Positions 51,451-59,739 of a stretch of 64,000 nucleotides of DNA are shown one piece after another; the stretch's first letter is position 1, and each line of letters opens with the position of its first letter. Location of the stretch: assembly GCA_040769385.1 (NCBI GenBank), contig JAXGLD010000001.1, positions 558,001 through 622,000 of the forward strand, read 5' to 3'. The position numbers were made by a program, and so were the translations under genes. The notes under the pieces were generated by a model, which was not told where the DNA came from, did not search any database, and saw only the letters and a list, made by a program, of their open reading frames with translations. Source of the DNA: PHAA01 sp022706565 (lineage in GTDB: Bacteria > Bacillota > Syntrophomonadia > Syntrophomonadales > Syntrophomonadaceae).

Positions 51451-52095
51451 ATGAAAAAACTGCTAATAGCTGGTGCAGGTGTCTGCGGCCGAGAAGCCTA
51501 TCAGTGGGCTTGTGATAAACAGAAGCATGCCAGGCGATGGGAATCGATCGGGTTTCTTGATGACAACCCCCGCGCTTTGGACAAATACAACTTGTCGGAC
51601 AAAATCGTGGGTACGATTGCGGACTATGTACCTCAGCCCGGTGAAGAGGTGGTAAGCGCCTTAGGCGATGTAGAGCGTCGAGCGGACCTACACAAGAGAC
51701 TAGCTGATAAGGGAGCGGTATTTGGCACCATCATACACCCTACCGCAGTATTATCGGACAATTGTACTTTGGGCAAAGATGCTATAGTTGGTCCCGGTTC
51801 CGTGATTTCCGTCAATGCTACCATCGGTGATCTGGTACTTATAGATTCTTTAACTGTAATTGGGCATGACACAGTTGTGGAATCGGGATGCATAATCCGT
51901 GATTTTTGTGATGTAATGGGTTTTGCCCACCTGGAGAGAGACGTCTTTTTGGGAAGTGGGGCTAGAATCCTGAACTCAGTTCGGGTAGGCAATCACTCCA
52001 AGGTAGGAGCCGGGAGTGTGGTGCTAAGAAACGTCAAACCCGACACTTCAGTATTCGGTAATCCTGCCAAAATCATCTACAGCCCGAAAAAATAA
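51451..52095 (+). CDS. pglD: PglD-like UDP-4-amino-sugar acyltransferase
   Basis: A 214-residue sialic-acid O-acetyltransferase/PglD-type protein: an N-terminal Rossmann-like part (LLIAGAGVCGREAYQWA) binds the UDP-sugar, and residues 95-205 form a left-handed beta helix of hexapeptide repeats. H139 in VIGHDTVVE corresponds to the catalytic histidine of PglD. The normal reaction N-acetylates the C4 amine of UDP-4-amino-sugar. Because carrier-protein genes precede it, a different acyl donor is possible. Confidence 0.88.
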   Translation: MKKLLIAGAGVCGREAYQWACDKQKHARRWESIGFLDDNPRALDKYNLSDKIVGTIADYVPQPGEEVVSALGDVERRADLHKRLADKGAVFGTIIHPTAVLSDNCTLGKDAIVGPGSVISVNATIGDLVLIDSLTVIGHDTVVESGCIIRDFCDVMGFAHLERDVFLGSGARILNSVRVGNHSKVGAGSVVLRNVKPDTSVFGNPAKIIYSPKK

Positions 52096-52248
52096 TCGGT
52101 TATGCCATCAGATCCACATTCACAAACGTTGAGGGAGCCAATTATTTGAATACTCTTCTCACCTGCCCGAGACGGAGCAAGGTTCTAGGTGAATTAGGGA
52201 TGCCTGCTTCAATTATATTTACCGAATTCATAAAGGCGTGAATTGTAT

Positions 52249-52896
52249 ATGTATAAGTCATTCGGGAAAAGGCTGATGGACGTGGTTCTATCACTCATGG
52301 CCATAATACTTTTTTCCCTGGTTCTTGTCATTGTGGCTGTTTTAGTCAGAATCAAACTGGGCCGCCCGGTCATTTTTAGGCAGGACCGCCCGGGAAAAGA
52401 CGAAAAGGTATTCACCCTATATAAATTTCGTACCATGATCGATGCCAGAGATGATCAGGGTGAATTACTGCCAGATAGCGAGCGCTTGACAGGATTCGGA
52501 CACATGTTGCGTTCTACCAGCCTGGATGAGCTTCCAGAACTATTTAATATATTGAAAGGTGATATGAGTATAGTTGGGCCGCGCCCGTTGAGGATAGAAT
52601 ATCTGCCTTATTACAGTGAGGAGCAGCGCCGACGTCATAGCGTGCTGCCGGGATTGACAGGATTAGCGCAAATAAAAGGCAGGAACGCCATAATGTGGGA
52701 TGAAAGATTTGCTTATGATATTGAATACGTCGACAACATTACATTCCTGACAGACCTTCAGATAATCCTCGCCACCATAAAAAAAGTCTTGTTGCGAGAT
52801 GATATTGGAGCGCGATTGGAAGAGGGGAGCGATGAAGGTGTAGAGGATTTTGACAGCTATGCGATTCGGAAACAAATGAGCGGCGATTATGAATGA
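52249..52896 (+). CDS. pglC: PglC-type phosphoglycosyl transferase
   Basis: A 215-residue monotopic phosphoglycosyl transferase: one N-terminal re-entrant helix (about residues 12-35), then IFRQDRPGKDEKVFTLYKFR, TSLDELPELFNILKGDMS with the catalytic Asp-Glu, and VGPRP. It transfers a UDP-sugar phosphate, here probably bacillosamine-type, to undecaprenyl phosphate to start the glycan. Size is that of the PglC core without extra spans. ATG 52249 is preferred to TTG 52243. Confidence 0.93.
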   Translation: MYKSFGKRLMDVVLSLMAIILFSLVLVIVAVLVRIKLGRPVIFRQDRPGKDEKVFTLYKFRTMIDARDDQGELLPDSERLTGFGHMLRSTSLDELPELFNILKGDMSIVGPRPLRIEYLPYYSEEQRRRHSVLPGLTGLAQIKGRNAIMWDERFAYDIEYVDNITFLTDLQIILATIKKVLLRDDIGARLEEGSDEGVEDFDSYAIRKQMSGDYE

Positions 52897-53006
52897 TCCA
52901 GTCGTGTTCACAATACCTGATAACGGCAATAGCGCCTGAGCGCTTAGTTTAATAAAGTATAATTCCTGCCGAGATTGGTTAGCTGAAATTAATAACAGGT
53001 GATGCA

Positions 53007-54065
53007 ATGTTTAGTGTTTGGCATAAGGATCAAGGTCAGAAGTGGAATGATATTGTTAAATCATTTCCAGATTATGATGTCTATTATCTACCTCAATATA
53101 CACGCGCCTTTGAAGTGATCGGAGATGGGGAAGCTCAACTTCTCTATTTTGAGGGTTGTGGGTTACGGGCAGCTAATGTGGTCATGCTGAGGGATATCGC
53201 TTTGGATGAGCGATTTGCTGGCAAAATTGATCTAAATACCTACTTTGATTTTGTGACCCCATACGGATATGGTGGTTGGATATTTGATGGTGAGATTAAT
53301 ATAAAGAGCATTAACAGCCTAAATGAGAATTACATGGAATACTGTATAGCCAACGGTATTGTCAGCGAATTTGTGCGTTTCCATCCTCAAATGGGTTCAG
53401 AAGAGGTGTGCGCCAGCATGTATGAGATCGTGACCCATGCACCAGTTGTCATTTTGGATTTGCGCGACCCGGAGACCATTTGGAATAACCTAAGTGGGTT
53501 TAAACGCAACCGTATTAGAAAAGCGATTAAGAATGATGTTGCAATTCTAAAAGGGCTGGATCAAAGTCTGCTCCGACAGTTTCGGGAAATATACGATGAA
53601 ACAATGAGCCGTAATCAGGCGCGGTCATACTACTTCTTCAACCAAGGATTCTATGACAGTGTGTTAGCCGATTTAAAGGATAATGCTCTGATTTTTTATG
53701 CTGTGAAAGATGAAACAGTTTTGGCCATGGACATCATGATTATGGCCGGAAAAAGAATGAATTATCATTTGGGCGGATCAAGACTGGAATATAGAAGCCT
53801 GGAGCCAAGCTCCCTCTTGATGTACAGCGCCGCCTTATGGGGGTATGAACATGGCTACGAGAGCCTAATGATTGGGGGGGGATTGGGAAGTGAAGAGGAT
53901 TCGCTGCTTAGATTTAAACAAGGATTCAATCGAAGGTCCAACTTTGTATTCAAGACGGGAAGAAAGATCTTTGATAAAGATCGATATCAAGAGCTGTGCG
54001 TTCTACGAAAGCAGAATGGAAACCATAACGCGAACAGCACATTTTTCCCATGCTATCGAAGCTAA
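53007..54065 (+). CDS. FemAB/GNAT-fold transferase
   Basis: A 352-residue soluble protein of the FemX/BcsL-type double-GNAT group. The second half has SGFKRNRIRKAIKN (about residues 166-179), RQFREIYDETMSRNQA, YHLGGSRLEYRSLEPSSLLM and GGGLGSEEDSLLRFKQGF, which are characteristic. Family members transfer amino acids from aminoacyl-tRNA, or acyl groups, onto amines of cell-wall precursors or sugars. In this locus it is a candidate for using the aminoacyl- or acyl-carrier protein and an amino sugar; that is inference. Confidence 0.8.
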   Translation: MFSVWHKDQGQKWNDIVKSFPDYDVYYLPQYTRAFEVIGDGEAQLLYFEGCGLRAANVVMLRDIALDERFAGKIDLNTYFDFVTPYGYGGWIFDGEINIKSINSLNENYMEYCIANGIVSEFVRFHPQMGSEEVCASMYEIVTHAPVVILDLRDPETIWNNLSGFKRNRIRKAIKNDVAILKGLDQSLLRQFREIYDETMSRNQARSYYFFNQGFYDSVLADLKDNALIFYAVKDETVLAMDIMIMAGKRMNYHLGGSRLEYRSLEPSSLLMYSAALWGYEHGYESLMIGGGLGSEEDSLLRFKQGFNRRSNFVFKTGRKIFDKDRYQELCVLRKQNGNHNANSTFFPCYRS

Positions 54066-54131
54066 ATTTATAGTGTCATAGGTTCTTTGACGCACAGCCA
54101 CTCTGAGCTAGTCTCTTGAGAGGAACCGGCC

Positions 54132-54224
54132 ATGAAAAAGGGTGTCTTATATGGAAGTGCAAACTTGAGGAACATGGCGTGTTACGACGCAGTTGATAGG
54201 GGTAGTAACATATATGGATTATAG
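54132..54224 (+). CDS. Possible 30-codon open frame before the carboxyltransferase gene
   Basis: ATG 54132 has GAGAGGAA upstream and the frame encodes 30 residues (starts MKKGVLYGSANLRN), ending 11 bases inside the next gene. It may be a leader peptide or a remnant. No family resemblance. Confidence 0.28.
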   Translation: MKKGVLYGSANLRNMACYDAVDRGSNIYGL

Positions 54225-55731
54225 TCGCTACAAACTGGAAGCACAACATAACAAGGGCAAACTTCATGCCATTGAAAGAATTGGCGCCATCGTCGATGAG
54301 CATTCTTTCCAGGAAATAAAGTCCGAGGTAAGCCATATCGAGATGGGCTTGAATGGTAAGAGCTTTGGCATGGAGCATTCAATTACGCCTTATGACGGGG
54401 TTATCACCGGTTTTGGTGAGATTCGGGGCAAGAAAATATGTATCTATGCCCAGGATTTCACCGTGATGGGAGGTTCCATTGGGGAACGACATGGCAAAAA
54501 GATTGCCGACCTGGTTAAAATGGCTATTGCGTGCCGTTGCCCGGTGATAGGCATCAACGACTCTGGTGGGGCCAGAATACATGAGGGAATGCGATCCTTA
54601 GTAGGTACTGGGGAGATGCTTTATTACAATTCTCTGGCGTCTGGCTACATCCCCCAATTCATTATATGTGCTGGCCCCTGTGCGGGTGGGTCTGTTTACT
54701 CCGCGGCGTTAAGTGATTTCGTCTACGTTATCGATGATATTACTTCCATGTCACTAACCGGTTTTAGAGTAGTAAGAAATGTCCTTAACCAACAGGTATC
54801 CAACCAGGAATTGGGTGGTGCTGAAGTTCACGCCTCCATCAGCGGAGTGGCTCATTTCAGGCATTCCACTGAAACCCAATCCATCGAGCATCTTCGGGGC
54901 TTGGTTTCCATGCTGCCTCAGCACAATCAGGACCGTACCCCCCTTAAGATAGTACCCAGTCCCGAGAAAGACCTCCGTGATATCGGCCACCTGCTGCCGC
55001 TTTTCAGTAATCGCACCTATGAGGTACGGCGGATAATCAACCGCATCTTCGATGACCATAGTTTCCTGGAAGTGCAGGAGTCATTTGCCGCCAATATGGT
55101 AGTGGGTTTCGCCCGGTTATCCGGTTGCCTGGTGGGAGTAGTAGCCAATCAACCAGCCTGTTTGTCAGGGGCGATCGAGTGTAATGCCAGTGACAAGGCG
55201 GCCCGTTTCATACGCTTTTGTGATGCGTTCAACATACCTCTGATAACCTTTACCGATACACCCGGCTTCATGCCCGGCATCGATGAAGAGCGTAAAGGTA
55301 TTATACGCCACGGCGCCAAGCTTGTTTACGCCTATTCCGAGGCCACGGTGCCCAAGATTAATGTCATCCTGCGTAAGGCCTTCGGGGGTGCTTACATCGC
55401 TATGTCCAGCAAACACGTAGGGGCTGACTTTGTCTTCGCTTGGCCTTCGGCTGAGATTGCTGTGGTAGGGGCCGCGGGAGCAGTCGAGGTTTTATTCCAT
55501 AAGCAGTTTAATAACCTCTGCGGGAAAGAACTTGAGGAGTTCAAACAAAGGAAAACTGAAGAGTATCTCTATAACTTCTCCAATCCAAAATTTGCGGCTC
55601 AAGCCGGTTATGTAGATGAGATAATCGCTCCGGCTCAGACCCGGGCAACTTTGATTAAGGCTTTAAAGATAATCCAGGATAAAGAAGCATTCATCTCGAT
55701 TAGAAAAAAGCACAATTGCATGCCACTCTAA
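54214..55731 (+). CDS. Acyl-CoA carboxylase carboxyltransferase subunit (PccB/MmdA type)
   Basis: A 505-residue crotonase-fold protein with two domains: GGSIGERHGKKI and INDSGGARIHEG in the first, DTPGFMPGIDEE and FGGAYIAMSSKH (residues 390-401) in the second. It transfers carboxyl from biotin to an acyl-CoA, or the reverse. The residue that is aspartate in propionyl-CoA-specific PccB (GGAYD) is isoleucine, as in some broad-range or MmdA enzymes. No biotin carboxylase or biotin carrier gene is nearby. Here it could make the malonyl-type extender for KAS III. ATG 54214 is preferred to TTG 54193. Confidence 0.88.
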   Translation: MDYSRYKLEAQHNKGKLHAIERIGAIVDEHSFQEIKSEVSHIEMGLNGKSFGMEHSITPYDGVITGFGEIRGKKICIYAQDFTVMGGSIGERHGKKIADLVKMAIACRCPVIGINDSGGARIHEGMRSLVGTGEMLYYNSLASGYIPQFIICAGPCAGGSVYSAALSDFVYVIDDITSMSLTGFRVVRNVLNQQVSNQELGGAEVHASISGVAHFRHSTETQSIEHLRGLVSMLPQHNQDRTPLKIVPSPEKDLRDIGHLLPLFSNRTYEVRRIINRIFDDHSFLEVQESFAANMVVGFARLSGCLVGVVANQPACLSGAIECNASDKAARFIRFCDAFNIPLITFTDTPGFMPGIDEERKGIIRHGAKLVYAYSEATVPKINVILRKAFGGAYIAMSSKHVGADFVFAWPSAEIAVVGAAGAVEVLFHKQFNNLCGKELEEFKQRKTEEYLYNFSNPKFAAQAGYVDEIIAPAQTRATLIKALKIIQDKEAFISIRKKHNCMPL

Positions 55732-55765
55732 CAAGACAAATACTCGGATATTTAGGAGAATACCT

Positions 55766-56923
55766 ATGGCAGATCAATCCGCTGGGCGCATCTACTTATC
55801 CCCTCCCCACATGAGCGGGCGTGAATTAAATTATGTGAATGATGCCTTTGAGTCCAACTGGATTGCCCCCTTGGGGCCTCATGTCAACGCCTTCGAGGCC
55901 GAGATGTGTGCCCGTGTTTCTTGCCGAAGAGCTCTAGCCTTGAGTTCAGGTACCGCCGCACTTCATCTAGCCTTGCGGCATTTGGAGGTCGGAACCGGTG
56001 ATACTGTGTTTTGTTCTTCTCTTACCTTTGTCGGCACTGCCAATCCCATCCTCTATCTCAATGCTGAGCCAGTGTTCGTCGATTCTGAGCCTGACAGCTG
56101 GAACATGTCGCCAGAGGCCTTACAAAAAGCTTTTGACTGGGCGTCAAAGGTTGGTCGCCTGCCCAAAGCGGTGATCATCGTTGATCTTTACGGGCAGAGT
56201 GCCCAAATGGATCCGCTTCTGGACATCTGTAATTATTATGGGGTACCGGTAGTGGAAGACGCCGCCGAGGCTCTGGGTGCTACATATAAGGGTAAGAATT
56301 GCGGCACCATGGGCAAGTTTGGGATATATTCGTTCAACGGCAATAAGATCATAACGACGTCCGGAGGGGGAATGCTTATGTCTGACGATGATGAGGCTAT
56401 AGATAAAGCGTTGTTCTGGGCCACTCAGGCACGTGATCCAGAGCCGTGGTATCAACATTCCGAGATGGGATATAATTACCGCCTGAGTAATATTGTCGCC
56501 GCTATTGGCAGGGCCCAGTTGCAGGTATTGGATGAACGAGTGGCGGCCAAGCGAGCCATATTTGTCCGCTATCAGCAGGGGCTGGCCGGGTTGCCGGGCG
56601 TCGATTTCATGCCTGAAATAACCGACGGGGTTTCCAATCGCTGGTTGACAATCATGATGCTGAATCCGGAGTTAACCCCGGTTCGGCCGATGCAGATTAT
56701 CGAGGCTCTGGAATCTGCAAATATAGAGTCGCGTCCGATATGGAAGCCCATGCATCTTCAGCCCTTGTTTGCCCAATGCCAGTATTTCACGCATGGGGAG
56801 GGAATCAGCGTTTCGGATTCCCTTTTCGCTGACGGATTGTGCCTACCCTCGGGTACCGCCATGACACAAGAAGAGCAGAGCAGGGTTATAGATACCTTGA
56901 GAGATTGTTTTCGAGGCAGATGA
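55766..56923 (+). CDS. pglE: PglE-type UDP-4-keto-sugar aminotransferase
   Basis: A 385-residue PLP enzyme of the DegT/DnrJ/EryC1 family. SSGTAALHLAL (residues 60-70), EDAAEALGATYKG (164-176) and the PLP lysine K194 in SFNGNKIITTSGGG are all intact. It converts the 4-keto sugar made by the PglF-type enzyme to the 4-amino sugar acylated by the PglD-like enzyme. It ends the rightward glycan locus and converges with a nitroreductase gene. Confidence 0.92.
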   Translation: MADQSAGRIYLSPPHMSGRELNYVNDAFESNWIAPLGPHVNAFEAEMCARVSCRRALALSSGTAALHLALRHLEVGTGDTVFCSSLTFVGTANPILYLNAEPVFVDSEPDSWNMSPEALQKAFDWASKVGRLPKAVIIVDLYGQSAQMDPLLDICNYYGVPVVEDAAEALGATYKGKNCGTMGKFGIYSFNGNKIITTSGGGMLMSDDDEAIDKALFWATQARDPEPWYQHSEMGYNYRLSNIVAAIGRAQLQVLDERVAAKRAIFVRYQQGLAGLPGVDFMPEITDGVSNRWLTIMMLNPELTPVRPMQIIEALESANIESRPIWKPMHLQPLFAQCQYFTHGEGISVSDSLFADGLCLPSGTAMTQEEQSRVIDTLRDCFRGR

Positions 56924-56960
56924 TCGATTACTGTACCTGTATACTAACCCTGCCCGCCAT

Positions 56961-57593
56961 CTAACCGTCTCGCAACAAAGTGTTTCGTATCTTTCTCAAT
57001 AATGGAACCCGCCCCAGGGATGATCGTATTGCTTCTTTTTGCAGTTGTGCCTGTTTTTTGGCGGTCATTTGATAGTCTCCGAGATCAAGGCCAGTATAGA
57101 TCACCGTTTCTTCCAATGGTTTACGCACTTTTTTGAAGGTGTTGTCATTTGGATATCCCAACGGGGTGAAGACGATCGGTTCCCAGGCATCGTCCAGTTT
57201 CAGTATCGCTCGGGCGGCATCGACATCGAAAGCGGCTACCCAACAGGTACCAAGCCCCAGGGCGGTGGCGGCAAGAATCATATGGTCCATTACTATGGCA
57301 GCATCGACGTCACTATAGTTCTTTTTATCATTGCGTACCCAGCACTTTCCTGGAACAGAGCACACGCAGAGTAAATATGGAGCCTGTACGAACCAAGCGT
57401 TTCGATAGATGTGCTGGAGGATTGCCTTATTCCCTTCAGTAGCCACAACCACCACCTTGTAGGCCTGCCGATTAGCGGCGGTAGGTGCTAGTCGGGCACA
57501 TTCAAGTATTCGCTGTAGTTTTTCCGGTTCAACCGGATCAGGCTTGTAAGAGCGCACGCTATGCCTTTGCTGGACCACTTCAAAATAATCCAT
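56961..57593 (-). CDS. Nitroreductase-family flavoprotein
   Basis: A 210-residue FMN protein: RHSVRSYKPDPVEPEKL at the start, ARLAPTAANRQ near residue 40 and ALGLGTCWVAAF near 120 are the nitroreductase signatures. The natural substrate is unknown. ATG 57593 with GGAGGAG upstream is preferred over the ATG at 57614. It is transcribed towards pglE. Confidence 0.88.
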   Translation of the reverse strand: MDYFEVVQQRHSVRSYKPDPVEPEKLQRILECARLAPTAANRQAYKVVVVATEGNKAILQHIYRNAWFVQAPYLLCVCSVPGKCWVRNDKKNYSDVDAAIVMDHMILAATALGLGTCWVAAFDVDAARAILKLDDAWEPIVFTPLGYPNDNTFKKVRKPLEETVIYTGLDLGDYQMTAKKQAQLQKEAIRSSLGRVPLLRKIRNTLLRDG

Positions 57594-58131
57594 CTTTTCT
57601 CCTCCCCATATCAACGCAGCTACTTAGCTTTAAGAGTTAACAAGTTGATCTCCGGAGTATTAAACAATCTAAAAGGTATATTGCTGGCTCCCAAATAATG
57701 AAAAATCAAGGTACCTTTTATGATAACATAGTCGTAGTCTGGGATAATGGCGGAAAGACAGGAAAAATCTAGTTAATGTTTTTATTCAGAATTCAATAAT
57801 AGGATAGAATATATTAGAATATTTTGGGGGGAGGGAACCTGGCCACCCCAAAAAATTAAACGTAACCTGTTGATGCCCAAACGTCAGTGGTTGGTGTGAA
57901 TCCTTGGCGAACATAGCCTTCAGGGTGTTTTGATTATGGCCCCCGATAATGAAATCGAGAACTCCTAGCGCCGAGAAGCGTGAGGAGTCTTTGTTTATTA
58001 GGGTAGTTATTGAGAAAACATGTACAGCGCTCGCAAGACCCTGCAGATGGTTTGGTCATTTGCTCATTATTCGAAAAGACAGCAGACTACTAGCGGGTTT
58101 ATGAGGTATTGATTGCAGGCAGGAATTATAA
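57594..58131. ncRNA. Intergenic stretch that may encode a structured RNA
   Basis: No protein gene is seen in these 538 bases. AT-rich DNA with TAGAAT elements (about 57795-57820) is followed by a hairpin at 57820-57855 (TTTTGGGG with CCCCAAAA and an inner GG/CC stem), some 100 bases of mixed sequence, and a terminator-like hairpin at 57961-57996. That order suggests an independent + strand transcript of about 170 bases. It does not fit any RNA family signature I checked (T-box, GEMM, TPP, SRP, RNase P, tmRNA). Confidence 0.35.
57961..57996 (+). terminator. Terminator-like hairpin with no gene upstream on its strand
   Basis: ACTCCT pairs with AGGAGT, and GCGC with GCGT after one mismatch, around a six-base loop; TTTGTTTATT follows. 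It may end a small RNA or act as an attenuator before the VanZ-like gene. Confidence 0.6.
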
Positions 58132-58638
58132 ATGAAGCGTTCGACTATCAATAAGATATTGTTATGGTCGCTGGTGCTCCTATTGATGGTGGCCATATAT
58201 GCTCTTTCGGCTCAAGACAGTGTTGAATCAAGTGCTCTGAGCGGAAAAACCATCCGTCTTATCGCTGATTTATTGGTTCCCGGGTTCGATCACCTCAGCA
58301 CTGGGCAGCAAGCGCAATTGGTTCAGGAATGGCAGAACAACGTCCGCAAGATTGCCCATCTGACAATTTACATGATGCTGGGTGCGGCTTGTTTGATGGC
58401 ATTGCTGCAGCATAAGCTAAGCAATCAGGTTCAAGTCGCCGGGGCCCTTGGGATTTCCGTTGTTTATGCCATCAGCGATGAAATCCACCAGTTTTTCGTC
58501 AGCGGACGTAGCTTGCAAGTGTCCGATGTTTTCATTGATGGATTGGGGGCGCTTATTGGGGTTTCTATAGTGCTTGTTATCGTTAGGTTGATGAGTAAGA
58601 AAGCTCAAACAAGAGTAGCGTCACGAGTCACTGGATAG
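58132..58638 (+). CDS. VanZ-like membrane protein
   Basis: A 168-residue protein with four membrane spans. VWQNNVRKIAHLTIYMMLG-type and SVVYAISDEIHQFFVSGRS segments are hallmarks of the VanZ family, as is the final DVFIDGLGALIG. Family members affect teicoplanin resistance in enterococci or have unknown roles in envelope biology. Apart from the glycan locus 1.2 kb upstream, its context gives no clear hint. Start ATG 58132 with a weak GCAGGA site. Confidence 0.88.
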   Translation: MKRSTINKILLWSLVLLLMVAIYALSAQDSVESSALSGKTIRLIADLLVPGFDHLSTGQQAQLVQEWQNNVRKIAHLTIYMMLGAACLMALLQHKLSNQVQVAGALGISVVYAISDEIHQFFVSGRSLQVSDVFIDGLGALIGVSIVLVIVRLMSKKAQTRVASRVTG

Positions 58639-58769
58639 GAATCGAGTACGGTTTGACCCTATGATATACTGGCATCAGGAGATAGTATATGATTCCGGGT
58701 TGAGATTCCTTTAATGATGAATATATCGAGAACCTCAGCCGGGAGGTACTCGTTAAGGAAGGGTAGCGG

Positions 58770-59678
58770 ATGGCCATCAAAACCGGACGGGCTGACGGGA
58801 CTGCTCAGATAACGCTGGATACGGAGAAGTGCAATGATTGCGGCATTTGCGCCGAGGTCTGCAAGGGCGCACCGCTGATAATGATCGATGGCCGTTTGGA
58901 GATAGAGGAACCACGCTTCTTCGGTTGTATCGGCTGCGGCCACTGCATGTGTGTCTGTCCTCAGGAATGCATTCAAATAAACGGCCGCGATATGCAACCG
59001 GCTGATGTAATACCATTACCTGGTACGGATAAACGCGCTGATTATCAGCAGTTGTACGACTTGATGCTATCCCGCCGCAGCGTGCGCAATTTTCGAGACC
59101 GCTTGGTCGAACCAGAAATTATCGACAAGATCACCGCGGCTGTGGCCACCGCCCCAATGGGTCTGCCACCCAGTGATGTGGAGATTTTGGTTTTTGACAC
59201 TCCGGCCAAGGTGCAGGAGTTTGCCGCCGACTTGATAGCGGTGATGAAAAAGTCACGCTGGTTATTCTCACCGCTGTTTAGTGTCCTGATGCGGCCCTTT
59301 TTGGGGCGAGAGTATATTGAATCAGTAAATTCCTTCATTCGACCTGCCCTGGATATTTTTATCGAGGAGATTGCCAAAGGTCACGATTACCTGCTCTACA
59401 ATGCTCCCCTGGCCATGTATTTCCATTGTTCGCCCTACGCTGATCCGGCCGATCCCTTGGTGGCCGCTACCTATGCCATGCTGGCCGCAGAATCACTGGG
59501 GCTGGGCAGTTGTATGATCGGCACCCCGGCCTATTTCATCAAGTACAGCAAAGACCTCAAACAGAAATACAACCTGCCTCGGAAGAATCAGCCGGGTATA
59601 GTGGTCATCTTCGGCTATCCCCGCATCAGGTTCCGCAAGGCCCTGCGTCGTCGCTTGGCCAAGGTGACTTACCGCTAA
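58770..59678 (+). CDS. Nitroreductase with N-terminal 2[4Fe-4S] ferredoxin domain
   Basis: A 302-residue protein. Two iron-sulfur cluster motifs, CNDCGICAEVC (residues 19-29) and CIGCGHCMCVC (50-60), precede an FMN nitroreductase domain (SRRSVRNFRDR near 99, YAMLAAESLGLGSCMIG near 240). The fusion would pass electrons from a ferredoxin-type donor to the flavin. It occurs mostly in anaerobes, supporting an anaerobic host. The substrate is unknown. ATG with AAGGAAGGGTAG upstream. Confidence 0.92.
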   Translation: MAIKTGRADGTAQITLDTEKCNDCGICAEVCKGAPLIMIDGRLEIEEPRFFGCIGCGHCMCVCPQECIQINGRDMQPADVIPLPGTDKRADYQQLYDLMLSRRSVRNFRDRLVEPEIIDKITAAVATAPMGLPPSDVEILVFDTPAKVQEFAADLIAVMKKSRWLFSPLFSVLMRPFLGREYIESVNSFIRPALDIFIEEIAKGHDYLLYNAPLAMYFHCSPYADPADPLVAATYAMLAAESLGLGSCMIGTPAYFIKYSKDLKQKYNLPRKNQPGIVVIFGYPRIRFRKALRRRLAKVTYR

Positions 59679-59739
59679 ATACTTAATGTAAGACCGGGAA
59701 CATGACCAACTTGTCTCTATCTACAAGCGAAACCGGTGG

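Noticed and set aside
57820..57996. c-di-AMP (ydaO) riboswitch, suggested by GGGAACC and GGTGTGAATCC
   Set aside because: The remaining conserved blocks and their order do not fit, and the downstream gene is not a typical target.
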